Below are positions 13,996-26,055 of a DNA stretch of 64,000 nucleotides, piece by piece (the stretch's first letter is position 1; every line of letters begins with the position of its first letter). The translations under genes and the position numbers were made by a program. The notes under the pieces were generated by a model that saw nothing but the letters and a program-made list of their open reading frames with translations, ran no database searches and was not told the origin of the DNA. Source of the DNA: Fratercula arctica (lineage: Eukaryota; Chordata; Aves; Charadriiformes; Alcidae). The DNA lies in assembly GCA_947846985.1 (NCBI GenBank), contig CANTUZ010000002.1:12073587-12137586 (forward strand), written 5' to 3'.

Positions 13996-14621
13996 TATAC
14001 ACTTCCCTTCCAAGGAATATTCTATGAATTTCTTTCTCCTCTCAGAAAAAATAATTCCAAATAAGGAGTTAATCTACATTTGCTTTTTTCTTTCCCCTCT
14101 ATGTCTACAACTTCACTTTTAATGACTCATTAGCTCTTTCTCCTGCACTTGAATGATGCTTACACGTATCTGTCTACATTGTGTTCAACCTAACTTCAAC
14201 CATTTCAGAGCTCTGAGGTTAGACCAAACACTACGGGTAAATAAGTCTCAGCTTACTGTGTCTATTACAAAATGAACATTTGATTTCCCAAGTTAGTCAT
14301 GTAAGCTTCCTTCCTCATCAATACAGAAAGGTACCTTAAAGGTCAATTCATCCCATGCTGGTGCATGTCTGAGAGCTGCGATACACTGGTGGTGTGTGTG
14401 CCTTCCCAGTGAGCTCAGAAGGAGCCCAGGAGACCGCTTCAGGCTGGATGAGATCTGTCCTGGCCACAGTGTTTGCTCTGCTCTTAGGTAAAGAAATGCT
14501 CCACTTCTCATTTCTTTTTTACAACATGAACCATTCACATTCTCAAGTAACTCTCCTTTCCAAAGTGCAATGCAGAGATGGTAGGCTCATATAACGATAA
14601 CAGTATTTTACAAAAAAGGCC

Positions 14622-15066
14622 TTTTTTTTTTTTTTTTTTTTTCCTGGGTTGAGTACGAGCATGGGCTGTGTCTACACAGTAGCGCAGTAGTTGGGCCAGG
14701 AGGGACACGTTTTCAATGGCTGGGTTATGCAGACAGTAGTATCGCTGTCTTCGATGGATCAAACATAAGCATTATTGTTGGTAACATTGTGTGCAAAGGG
14801 AATAAAGAAATGGTGAGAGAGTCAAGTATCTTACAGTTCCTTTCTTCAACCTGCTAAACTCCATGCGGTACAAGAAAATATCTCTACGCGTATCTGACTT
14901 AACTACCCAGAGGATAATTTGGGCCTGCAGTGCCCTGCGGTCTGCACCCTGCAAGCTGAGACGGTCACTTTGATATAGCCAAAGTTGGTATTCACCTAAG
15001 GGGAACAAATTCTCTGTTAACCTTTTAAGAAGGATGAAAGAAAAAGAACAAAAAAAAAAAAAAAAA
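14622..15066. repeat. Segment bracketed by T21 and A17 homopolymers
   Basis: A run of 21 T (14622-14642) opens and a run of 17 A (15050-15066) closes a 407-bp segment. The outer flanks are similar direct sequences: ACAAAAAAGGCC just before the T run, and AAAAAAAAGCCC just after the A run. This could mean a retro-inserted fragment with a blurred target duplication, two independent tails, or chance. On the minus strand the part next to the T run is open (about 14643-14762), but I recognise no protein family there or at 14830-15010, and no AATAAA precedes either tail. Confidence 0.4.
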
Positions 15067-15872
15067 GAAGAAAAAAAAGCCCTATTTGGATAATGATTTT
15101 TTTTACAGGAAGCAGGACTGGTGAACACTGTCAATTAAATGTTCACCTTTTCCAGAGTTAATAGAAAACTTTTTGTTTTATTAAAATTTTGTGAAGAGAC
15201 TACCTCCTAGCCTTTTGACCAGAATATTGGAAAACTGAAATGTATGTGCATGGGTATTTTCTAAAAATTACACCTAAAATCAGAAGTTTCCCTCCAACCA
15301 TAAGATTTCAGACATCTTCTTAATACCACTAGTGGTAAATTTTAGTTCTTGCTCCTTGTATACGTATCTAACATTAAGGATGGAACTAGAAAATACCCAC
15401 AGTTACAGAATGTGGTTGCTCACAATGGCTGAAGCCAACAATTCGTTCCGTCGTAGTCTTGCAGCATTAAGAATTGCAGCAAAATCCCCCCATGGTCTCC
15501 CCACTGGCTAACATCTGCCAGCCCAGGAGAAACACCTATGTGAAGCTAAGAGGCCCAATGGGACTCCGTTTCTTAGGGACTGGCTACACTGCACTACCTA
15601 AATGCAAGTGTCATGAAATCCTGAAGGTAATAAAAGCAGGGAATCTCATTAGTCAACGCAGTGGTGATGTCAGATGCTTCAGTTTTATCAATGGTAAAAT
15701 TAATTAACCCACTAATAAAAATGTCTTTTTCTGCTCTCTGGTAGGAGTTAGCACAAATTATTTATGAGGATTACAAAGGTTTTCAGGGACTGTGAGGTGT
15801 GCTGAAGTAGCTTTCTTGCTAGAAACTCTGTTAATTGTGTGTATGAGAGAAAAAGAAAAAGGTGGTTCCGAC

Positions 15873-15934
15873 CTGTCGTGCCTCAGTGCCCTCATATCAA
15901 CATACACTGTGGTGGGATCTGGTCCAGATGTTCC
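15873..15934 (-). CDS. DIP2C: DIP2C exon W15 (second adenylate-forming domain)
   Basis: This 62-nt exon encodes GTSGPDPTTVYVDMRALRHD plus the first two bases of an Arg codon (local residues 645-665). That stretch is strongly conserved in DIP2 proteins, directly follows the ...AICLQ of W14, and corresponds to the region of FAAL-type enzymes after the A5 motif. The acceptor (TTTACAG) is good. The donor is GACAG|GTCGGA, a poor match to the vertebrate consensus beyond GT. The exon stands alone between a 9.0 kb intron and one of at least 15.9 kb. Its length is not a multiple of three, so skipping would shift the frame. Confidence 0.93.
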
Positions 15935-17680
15935 CTGTAAACAACAACATCAGCTAATCAGAACCTGAAGGCTGGGAGGAGAAGAGTTTTACCCCCCAAA
16001 TAACCGAACGTTCATTTCACTGCTAATTATGCTGATCAAATGACAAGTTATATTTAAGCTATTCACCAAAGCTCAGCTTTACAGAATCAGAAAGAGCACT
16101 GGAAAACACACCTACCGTCAGGTATTTGTTACCTTGGGGTTCGGAAAAACATCAAGCGGCCATACTACTTAACCAAACACATGTCAACATAGGTTTTATT
16201 TGCTACAAAAGGCCAAGTAATCAGCACGTGGATACATACAAAAAACGTTAAACACATTTTGCCACATAAAGGAACGCGGAGATTGCTGAGGAGACACAGT
16301 TTAATGGCAGAAGCACGTGGTCAGGAATGTGAAGCATGGTTTACTGAGAGTCTTCCATACATGCAACAGAGAATATACTTGAAGCTAAAGATAGTAAAGG
16401 TAGCACGCATGACATGAACCAATGTGGACTGAAGGTCTGTAAGCTATTATTCTGTTCCTTTTCAGTCTTCCACTGCCTAATTTAAATCCTTGCTTTATGT
16501 CACAAGATTTAGTTACTTGAAAAGCAGTAGACTAATTTTAGTTTCCTTTCATGCAGAGTTGATACAGTCTTTTAGGCCTTTCCACCCACAGCTTTGCTGC
16601 AGTTTTGTAACCTGCTATGATCTTCCCTTGTCCGAAACTTCAAACTCATCACCGCTGAATATCATGTGAATTCTCAGTGCTCCAGTCTAGGGGTCTTTTC
16701 TCTGCTGCATACCTCACATCACTGCTAAGCAGAAAGCTAGAAGAAAAGCACAACTTCCTTTTGGAACACTGCAACTTTGGAAATTTTCTTTTCAGCAGAT
16801 AAATTCACCTAACCCTGGTAATTTACAGGTGCAGGAACTCCTTTATCAGTTATTTAGATGTTCACTACTTAAAACAGCACGCAACATCAACTCCCAGTGA
16901 TTTCTGCCCTGTTTGGGATATATTACAGAGTATAATTCTTCACGTTAGGAATGTCTAGGGCTAAATTTTGCATTTCTGGAATGCTGGCTGGTAGTTCCAC
17001 AACTTGTTGAACACTAAAAATTGCAAGGGAGTTGCACAAATAGATAATTTTTGAATCTAAAGGGGAAAAGAGTTACCACTACCAATTGATACTTACTGTA
17101 CAGATACTGATAGTGACCCACCACCAGAGGAGAAAAAGAGTAATAGAGCTGCACATGCATGTTAGCCTCTTTAGCTTGTTATACACAATACAAGATACAA
17201 TATCCTCTCTAGCTATTAACAACACCATTTTCAGTCTACTAGTAAACTCAGCAGTGTAACAGACTAGTGCTGAGTGGAGAACTTATTTGAAATATATGCA
17301 ATGTTAAAAAAAAAAACACAACAAAACCAAGGAAAAATTGGTTATCTTTAAAAATAAAACTAAACCTGAGTTGATTTATAAAATAATGGAAACAGTCAAG
17401 TTTGAAAATCAAAGACAATCACTATGGCATTTGTTATTTTCAGTGTGAATGAAATAGTTACAAGAGACAGCTAATATTTGATGAAACCTGCATCCAGATA
17501 AAGCTATACTGGACTTTTTTTATAATTGCATAGAAGGATCTGAAAATCCCCACATCTCCAGACTCAATTTCTAGTCTGTCCCACTGTTGGAAGCTGATAG
17601 GTGGGTATTGAGGGAACATGAAAATCCCCTACCTGCTCGGCCAGCTTCCCCAGCCTGTGAGGCTATAGCAGCAGGAATAG

Positions 17681-17815
17681 CAGGGATGAGGGAGAGAAGG
17701 AAAGAAGGTAACACAAGACGAAAATAATAATAAAAAAATGGGAATGAAGGGTGGGAGAAAAAAAAGAGGAGAATGCAAAAAGCAGGGAGTAAAATAAAAA
17801 GAAAAACAATGTCAA
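17681..17815 (+). repeat. Purine-rich (GA/A) low-complexity tract
   Basis: About 135 bases almost free of long pyrimidine runs, with GGGAGAGAAGGAAAGAAGG, AATAATAATAAAAAAA and AAAAAAAAGAGGAG type motifs. There is no clean repeat unit. Confidence 0.6.
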
Positions 17816-20701
17816 ATACAGGAATCTTACAAATTAACCATTATACCATTAAAGGTTAAAAAAAGTAAAAAATGAGGTGTCAACATTTTAGTAGAGCAAC
17901 AGAAGAGACAGCTGTAGACTGCTAACCTTGGACAAACAGACTTAAATGGTTTTAGGACACTACAGACAATGTTGTTAGTGGAAAACACGTGTCTAGCATA
18001 CTCATTTTTTTTGGTTTTGGTGAAGAAGTCCATAAACATTATGGCCCTATTTTAATGCACATCCTTTGACACAGGGGTTCCAGGTCTGCCATTTCACTAC
18101 TACAAGAAGTTTGTAAGCGATGTCCTCTGGAAATCAAAAGTAAACTCTCTTTTTGGAAAAAAAGTAATTAGTATACACAACAGAAAGATACTTACACCTT
18201 GTTTCTTACAGATAAACCTGCTCCTAAAGTGAAATAAAATAAAGGCTTTGTGCACAACCTAATTACTAGACCATAACTAAATGAAGTAACTTCATAGTTC
18301 AATAATTCTTCATTCTTACTCTATTTGCTATGATAAACAGTGTAATACACATAAAGAAGAGTAAAATTGAAAGCTGATAATACCCCATCAGTTCTTCACC
18401 ATGATTGATAACACAGCAAAGAGACAAAACACAGTGGTGACTACTCCTAAGCCACTACCGTCACGTGGAGCATCCAACACCACGTGGTGCAGTGGGAGTT
18501 GCCCTACAACTTGTGAAAATAAACAGCCCTGAGGGCACTGGCATCCCACGTCCCTCTCATCAAACTTCTGAATTCCAGCAAAGTTAATGACTACAGCAGC
18601 ATCTTAAAATAGGTTTATTTTGTATGCAGGGGAAGATGAAGCATTTTAAAAAATAGGATGGATCTGCTTATTACATTGCTGCCCCAAAATAGAAATATGC
18701 CTAATAATCCAGGTTGAACACTGCAGTGTAACTGCAGAAAGCAGAATTGCTGAACTCCACCAGTTATACAGTTCATTGCCTGTGACTATACTGCAGGTCC
18801 AGGGAGGACTCGGAGCATGAGAGCCTCATATGGCTTTTAACTAAGGAAGGGCTTGAGAAACAGCAGTCGAAGTCTCAGCATCATCCTTCCATGGCCAGCT
18901 GCAGCTGAGATACTCTGAAAATGTTTCAAAACAAGCAGAGTCTTAGCCAAGACCAGAGTGACTGACTGAATCTGTCTGTGCACATTTATTTTGTGAGACG
19001 GAGATAGAGAGCATCTGCAATGCTGGTAACAGGAAAAAAACAACATGACTTCTGTTGTATCTGGTATTTAATAAGGACGTGTTAGGTAGAGTTCAAGGAA
19101 ATAAAATGCACCAATCATCATTTTTTGTCTGAAAACAGGTACATCGTAAGTCACATCCCTTGGACTAAATAAATCTCCTCTCTGTGAATAGGCTGCCACC
19201 ACTGAACCATCCCTGGTCTGTGCAAACCTCTGCAACATGCCAGACTTTTATTCTCTGGGAAGACATTGCAGGTCAAAACCGCACAGACTTACCCCTATAA
19301 GTCATCAGTAGGGACAACCATGTGTCAGCACTTGGCCTAATTTCCACTGAAGTCAAAGGCCAAGCTCCCCTGCTTCCCACCCAAAGTTAAAAAACAGGAA
19401 CTAGGCAATCAGAAGTCCTAAGGATTTAAAAATAACTGTTGTTTTGGGTGTTGTTTTGTTTTGCTATCTAAGGATGTGACCTCAATGTTTATTCTGAGTC
19501 TACTTCTGCTCCAGTGATGCTCAGAAATGGATTTTTTGATGTCACTTAACAGTCTCACATAGGCAAGCACAGCAGCTGGAGCTGTGAAAAGAACTTCACG
19601 GCATGACTCATAGCAAAGGTGGGAAGACACAGAATCTGAGGCAACTCACTCAGAGCTGCACTACATCGCTAAGTGTGAATCATACCTCTGATAAAGTGCA
19701 CAGTCTCCTGTTGCACTCTTCGCAGAGCTATGCCTTATTACTTTTAATATGGAAGATCCTCAAAATGTGTGATCTATCACTAAGTGAAAAGGAACGTTAA
19801 ATTTAAGTCCTAAATTCACTAACGAAGTTCTCTTTTCTAGACAGTGAGGGAAGGATTAATTTCATATAACTTCAGCCATCAAAGAAGAAAGTGTGCAGTG
19901 TAAGGTAGGAAGTATCTCCTGATGTTGATGAATCCCATCCCAAGATGGGCACCTGAGATAGGCAGAATGAAGCTCTCTCTAGAAGTATTTCTTTGATTCT
20001 CCTGACTATAGATGAATACTGGATAACTCACTTAACCATGCCATCTCATTTAGAGGTGACATGAAAGTATCAAGATGAATCCTGCTCTCCTGCCCTAGCT
20101 TGAGCAGATATGTTAGTACATTTTCAGGGTTAACTTAGGAAAATGAACAACTTCTAGAAGTTTTTCCTCAACTGAAATTGAGTAGCAGGTTGAATAAAAT
20201 GAAAATATTTATTTCAAGTGTTTAAATGAAAATTAGCTAAAATCCTAGAGAACCATCTGTGCTGTTGTAAGAAACAGACTACTTTTCATATCTATTTTTC
20301 TCTCTCTCTTGAGAATGCTAAGATGCTAGTTAATGAGAATTAAAATACGCTGGATGCAATCTTTTAATCTCAGAAATCCCTGGACCATTATCTGTGACTA
20401 TACAGCCATAAAAGGTCAGATATTAATGGTATTTAAGTGTGTAAAGATGGAGAGAATTATTTATTTTCAAAAGCACACCTCTCAAAATGTAGTCCAAAAT
20501 GACTACATCAAAAGAAACACAGTAAATTTGCTCTACATTTGAGAGGACATGAATTCAAATGACAACACACTAGTCTGATCTTAATCCTGAAATTAAGATA
20601 ATTTGGTAGTCAAAGGCTCTTTTGTACCAAAGGGATTATCACAATGATTTCCTTTTTAAAGTAATCTTTAATAAAAGGTCCAATTCCACTATCAAGTTTT
20701 C

Positions 20702-20748
20702 ATACACACAGACACACACACATAGTTAAACATACACACACACACCCT
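20702..20748. repeat. Interrupted (CA)n microsatellite
   Basis: CA-rich runs at 20702-20722 and 20731-20746 are separated by TAGTTAAACAT. This is typical intronic simple repeat and likely length-polymorphic. Confidence 0.85.
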
Positions 20749-21931
20749 TCTTTTTCAAGGCTGGAACAACAGTAAAAGCTTTTTGGAAAAATCAGGATAC
20801 CTTCCCCTTGAAACACTTGAGTCTTAAATTTGTCAAAAAAATTGGAAATGAAATGAAGAAGGTACCAAAGATCACACCCAAGTTGTGTTAGAGGCAGCCC
20901 ATACAGAAGAAAGCCTGGATAGGCCTTCTGTTGGTAAGAGTCAATAGCTCAATATTGAGATATGTTTAGAAAAGTGATTAGTAGATACATATACTAGAAA
21001 GACCATAGAATAGGCTGGATCAGTTATCCCTGTGGAAGATAGCGTTCCAGGAACCATGCGCTGATCTCATGGATGACACAACTTGGAAGAAAAAAAGCAA
21101 AGGCAGATGCTGTTGACTCAAACATCTTTAGAAGTACTTTTATGCAATGTGAAGAATTCAGAAATCATGACCCATTTCTGGAACGTACTGGAGACAATGC
21201 TAATTTCAGGAACATTATTGATCGAGGATTAAGATTCATTCTGTGCCTCAGCCCAGAAAACAGAATAGCCCACAACCTATTCTGAAATATCACTAGCCAT
21301 AAACTTCCAGACAGTTTGGAAAGAGCATTCAGTGTAATTCCGTCTTTGGCAATATCTACTACCAGATGCTTCAAAGGACACCATCCTGTATCGTTATATT
21401 CTCTGTCAAAATGGCATGTTTTGCCGTGATGTTGTAAGTAACATCTCTAGTAATTTTTCAAACCCCTTTAAGCTTAAATGCTTCAAAAACCATTCCACTT
21501 GGAAGGGTAACGTTACTAAATACAGCCTGTTCTGAAATGGCTTTCTGCATTCCAGCCACACCATCTTCAGACAGTGTAGGGCTTTTAGTTTGTCCTACGG
21601 ACTGAGATACAACACCTTAGTAGAACTCAGTGAAGCCTGACACTAAACTATATGATCAGCCAGGCTGCTAATCACCTCACTCAAGGGTCTCACGCTGTGC
21701 TGTTCTTAAATTCGTAGTCAGTATCATTAATAAAATTCCTTCAGAGAGTTTACAGTTTGATTCAAGAACTCTGTCAAGAATTTCTGTAGAGACCCATCTA
21801 AGAAGCAAACTTCAGCCTAGGAGTTAAGACAATCAGAAGGCAGATATACATAGCCAAGCAAAAATCCAGCCTAACTCCATGCTGATTAGGACACCCAGTT
21901 TTTCTGAGCATATTCAGCTTTCCTGCACATT

Positions 21932-22486
21932 TGTAGTGGGTTGACCCAAACAGCAGCTAAGTACCCACCCAGCCGCTTGCTCACTCCCCTCCCAGCAGGA
22001 CAGGGGAGAGCACAGGAAAAGCAAAAGCGGGAAAACCTATAGGATGAGATAAAGACAGTTTAATGAGTGAAGGAAAGAGAAAAAAACCCCAAGTGATGCA
22101 AAAGCAATCACTCATCACCTCCTACAAGCAGAACAATGCCCAGCCAGTCTCTGAGCAATGGTGACTTTGGAAGACCATGTCCCGTTTTTTTGATGCTGAG
22201 CATGACATGATATGGTATGGGATATCCCAGGTTAGCGTGGGACAGCTTTCCTAGCTGTGTCACCTCCCAGCCTCTTGCTCTCCCCCAGCCTACTCGCTGG
22301 GGGCAGTGGGGTGGTAGTGCGGTGGGCAGAGTGAGAAACGAGGACAACCTTGGTGCTGTGCAGCATTCTTCAGCAGTAGCTAAACCACTGCTGTGCTATC
22401 AACACTTTTGCAGTCACAAATCCAAAAGACAGCTCCATACGGGCTGCTATGAAAAAGTTAACTCTATCCTGGGCAGACCCAGTACA
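21932..22486 (-). mobile_element. Solo ERV LTR (avian ERVL-like)
   Basis: The 555-bp unit has terminal TG (TGTAGTGGGTTGACCC at 21932) and CA (CCCAGTACA ending 22486). Its internal phrases match in order a long-terminal-repeat type familiar from Neoaves genomes. On the minus strand these are GATAGAGTTAAC, GTTGATAGCACAG, a CCAGCGAGTAGGCTGGGGG-like block, GGATATCCCATACC with ATGCTCAGCAT, CATTAAACTGTCTTTATCTC, and the end GGTCAACCCACTACA. That order fixes the orientation as minus, sense to DIP2C. No internal viral genes or second LTR lie nearby, so it is a solo LTR. Flanking pentamers (ACATT, ATGTT) do not match well, suggesting age. The place where related copies have a TATA box is degraded here (ATCAAAAAAACG). 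Confidence 0.85.
22059..22064 (-). terminator. ATTAAA polyadenylation signal in the LTR
   Basis: On the minus strand, CATTAAACTGTCTTTATCTC contains an intact ATTAAA hexamer where related LTRs carry their poly(A) signal. Because the LTR is in sense with DIP2C, premature cleavage of the transcript is possible but not shown. Confidence 0.45.
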
Positions 22487-23133
22487 ATGTTACTTCCAAT
22501 GAGGTATACTTGGGCTTTGAGCCTGGCTTACTGATGCTTAGTATTGTTCCCTGGTTTTATCATTTGTTCTGAACAAATGACTTATCTCGTAAGTGAAGCA
22601 GCCACCATGAACAGTCTACAGATCACTACAAGTCTGAAGTGGAGACTTTCGTTAGTGGCAAGCAAACTTCTGCAGCTAATTTGTCCTTGTTATCTACAGC
22701 ATCCTTCAGGTCTGGTCCCTCCATGGACCATAAGCCAGAGAAGTTCAGTTATTTTTCAGAAGTAGCTCCACCACAGCTGCAGGGGGGAGCTGACGAGTCC
22801 CATCCTGATCTGTCGGGAAAGTCAGAGCAGTTGGCGGTGAGGTTTGCCATCACTGCCCTCCTTCCCCTCCTCTGTAAAAGATGACCCATGGGCACTTCAA
22901 AATGGCTGAAGATACAGGAGCAAATTAGAAAACTATTGTTACCAAGTAACCAGATCATGTCTTTCTCCTCTGTTTTCCCTTTCTACTCAAGGGAAAGTAG
23001 TGTCCTTGCTGCCTGCTGTGCCTCCCCCAGCCAAGTATTTAAGCTTAGCTGGGTTGCTGCCTAGGAAAGCACACCAACCTGCACCTGCTAACTGGACTAA
23101 ACAGGTACCATCCAAATTGTCCTGTCTCAGGTA

Positions 23134-23175
23134 AGATTTCCTAGATGTTCTCCTAGATTTCCTAGACGTTTTCTG
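23134..23175. repeat. 21-bp imperfect tandem duplication
   Basis: AGATTTCCTAGATGTTCTCC at 23134 is repeated from 23155 as AGATTTCCTAGACGTTTTCT with few mismatches. It is probably replication slippage. Confidence 0.7.
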
Positions 23176-24917
23176 AGTTGTCCTCTCTGCCTTGTCATCA
23201 CCCAGGACTCTAGATATGGAGAAAGAAATGAAGAGGTCTGTACTCTTGCAAAGAAACATTCAGTAGAAGAGCTTTCAAAACCTCGGTCAGTACTTTTTGT
23301 ATCAAATTCATGACAGAAATTTGGGGGAAGGTGCTGCTTGAGTTCATAGATGTTTTTAACCTACAAGATATATTTTTCTCTCAAGACTATTAAGCTTTAT
23401 TAGGGTAAAACTGTTTTGAACGATTCAAGTGCTGCTTTTGAGACTACGGGAGATTTTCTTAAACTTGTACTCCTGGGTAATATTTATGTCAGCAATTACA
23501 GAATGTCGAACTAAAGAACTCTACCTCTGGGACACAGAATGAACTTTAACCCTGCTCAGCTTTGCCTTGTCATATGTATGGTATTTGATAATGTAATTAA
23601 AGTCACCCTGGGCTGAAGGGATACTCTGCTGGTAGTCAGAGAGAAAGCAAGCAGTACTGGAGATGTGGCATACCTCTTGTATTCATATTCTGGTAACATA
23701 CTGAACTACAAGGTCATTTTTAGCCAAGGTGTGATGAAAGCGAGGATTCTTCAGTGATGTTGAACAGGGCAAGAGGCTAAGGCAGGCATAAAACACAGAC
23801 ATATTGGTCTGTGATGAACCCATAACCTGTATTTGTCATATTTTTTTGAAAAATAAAAAATCTTTACATTTATAACCAGGAAAAGAACAGCAAATGCCTA
23901 TTTGCAGTGTCACTGAGAAGATGTATTCTGGCTTCCACACCTAAGCCATTATGCATGTTACATGCATGAGAAATCCTTTAATGTAAACCAGGGGTAACTG
24001 CCAGGTAAGAAATGTGGGGTGCACCATACAGGCAAGTTCTGCTGGGGAGAGAGTGACTTCGAAGAGGTTAGAGACAGGGTAGGTGACAAAATGGACATGG
24101 AACTTCACAGCCAATGCAGCTGCCAATGCAGAAGATGATTCTTGTATTATTTAAAAAGATTATAAAGTCAGAAATCATATTACATCTGAGTAGAACACCT
24201 GTGGTATTACTACAGGAATAATATGCAAAGCTCTGATACCAGATTTGGAAGGACAGAAAGAGATCAGGAGTCATAAAAATGAGACAGATTAGGAAAGCAT
24301 GTCTTAAGATTCTTTATCTATTTATCAAACACTAAGATGTGTATTAGAGTCATGATAGAAATGAGATTCTTTATTCTAGATTAGAAAAATGTAATAAAAA
24401 AAAAAAACCTCTTTCATTCTGTTTTGGTCCACTAATCAGAAGAAAGTACCTAGGGATAATATAGGATTTAGCCTTCATTCTCCAGGAATTTTCCATTGTA
24501 AGCAATAAACTGTGTGCAGAAAATACCTACCTAGTTAATTAAGTAATGGTTGGAATTATTTTCTAAACAGAAGGAATTAATTTTGTAACATACTAAAGTA
24601 AGCACTTGGAAACTGGATTTTACATTACATGACTAAATACTATTTTTGGAGTACAGAGTATGCATTCTGTCACTACCATGCACTTTTCGGAATTACTGTA
24701 TTCATGGGCAGAATAAATGCTATGATTGCAACATGAGAGGGATGAACAGTTGACAAAGTAACAGAAATCTGCTACCTGTATATGCAAGAACATTGAGTAC
24801 CACATGCATTTCCTTAATATGTTTACAACCAAGCAGCCAAAGGAAATATAATGAATGCTTCTTACTGAATACCATTTTCTTAAAATAACTTTGAACTTGA
24901 GGAGTGAAAAATCTTAC

Positions 24918-25088
24918 CTGCAAACATATTGCCAGGTTAACTCTACAGCCAAGTGATGTGCTGACAGCCCGTGGATGGAGACCGAGGTCTTTAAATAATT
25001 TTGAAAATGACTGAGTAAGAGCTATCCGAGGTCGTTCTTCAGCCACTACTACACATGTCCGTACACGTGAAAGGTCCAGTCCCCTTGC
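24918..25088 (-). CDS. DIP2C: DIP2C exon W14 (second adenylate-forming domain)
   Basis: The 171-nt exon (57 full codons, phase 0 on both sides) runs from ARGLDLSRVR to NLAICLQ, local residues 588-644. It contains RTCVVVAEERPRIALTQSF, which aligns with the A4 region of fatty-acyl-AMP ligases where these carry an (N)GAEP-type sequence. It then has the A5-like STSLGCRVNLAICLQ. A leucine (CTT) stands where I recall phenylalanine in other DIP2 proteins (TSFGCRV or TTFGCRV). Splice sites are good (TTTTTAG acceptor, CAG|GTAAGA donor). The SRVRTCVVVAEERPRIALTQ sequence is a main reason for calling DIP2C. Confidence 0.97.
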
Positions 25089-26055
25089 CTAAAAAGAAGT
25101 TAAAATGTAACAAAGGCCACAAATGGGCAGATTTAATGAAAAACAGTTAGTAGTACTTAAGTGTGTTATGTGGGTATTATGATTCAAGAGGAAGAGCGGT
25201 AAAGAGGCTAAGGTGTCGGTATAATTTCCATCTTTCCTGGAGGCCGGATGGACAGATGACAGTCTAATAGCTGTAGAAGAGCAGACACACTTGCTTGTCA
25301 TCTCAACGTTAGCACGTTGGATGAGACGGATATGCTAATTCTGAAGGGAGGGAATGCCATTTCCCAATATTAATTCAGAAAGCCAGTGAATAATAGCAAA
25401 CAGGAAGCAGTGTCTAGCCTTGGAAAAGCTAATTAGGAAATTATTAAGCAAGCATGGTAAGGGCTGGAGACATTATTAGTATCAGCATCCCAAGATCTAA
25501 TTGATTTCAGTAGCGTACTGGAAAATCTAGATGACTTCAGAAATGTACCTGGCTACGTGGCTTTTAATTCTGCAGAAAGAAAAAGAAGATACACACCTTC
25601 TCCCTGCCCCCGCCAATGAAGACAATCCAGTTAAAACAATCAGTGCTTTTAAGTATGTGATTATTTAACTGCAGGGGCCAAACCCAAACTAGTACTTCAT
25701 ATAATCAGGGAATTCATAAAACATAATATGCAATATAATACTGCTTGGGCCTCTTGGATGTTTACACCCCTGTTTTCCAACACTTGCCTACCAACACAGG
25801 CTGCAACACACATCAGAAAGCTTAGGTAAATAAAAGCCTTTCCTTGATGTTTAAAAGCCTTGTGATCTGGAAGAGAATGACTGATATTCATACATAGCCT
25901 TTGGCAAGGAATAACACGGGTTCTGCGGAGGCTGCCCCTGCCCTCTGATGGTTGTCTCCTCGCTGCAGACATTTAGCACAGCCGTTCATGGCAGGGAAGG
26001 CTCCCAAACACCACCGTGCAGATGGCGGGTTGTGCAGGACGGCGGAATTACTCAC
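25089..26055 (-). other. DIP2C: Intron W13-W14 (967 bp)
   Basis: Bounded by AAG|GTGAGT and TTTTTAG. No repeat or gene was recognised inside. Confidence 0.85.

Larger units (their letters stand above)
1..15872 (-). other. DIP2C: Intron 3' of exon W15 (incomplete)
   Basis: The intron begins with the donor of W15 (GTCGGA) and runs off the left edge, so it is at least 15.9 kb if no exon was missed. The next DIP2 exon should encode a segment starting V-R-L-V-E-R-G. I looked for it on the minus strand and did not find it. Contents: an ancient CR1, a younger CR1, a MIR-like fragment, AT-rich low complexity and a homopolymer-bracketed segment, listed separately. The rest looks like unique intronic sequence; scattered ORFs up to 173 codons have no family resemblance I recognise. 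Confidence 0.7.
15935..24917 (-). other. DIP2C: Intron W14-W15 (8,983 bp)
   Basis: Bounded by CAG|GTAAGA of W14 and TTTACAG of W15. It holds a purine-rich tract, a CA repeat, a solo ERV LTR and a 21-bp tandem duplication, listed separately. An old-looking phrase near 19342-19367 (TTTCCACTGAAGTCAAAGGC) is reminiscent of ancient amniote repeats but too short to classify. Otherwise I see no gene. Confidence 0.8.

Noticed and set aside
14535..15134. Minus ORFs looking like possible exons (VSLLAQLLRYCVDTAHA; LQGADRRALQAQIILWV)
   Set aside because: They do not fit the DIP2 sequence expected after W15, are open on both strands, and end in or start next to homopolymers. Kept only as the bracketed segment.
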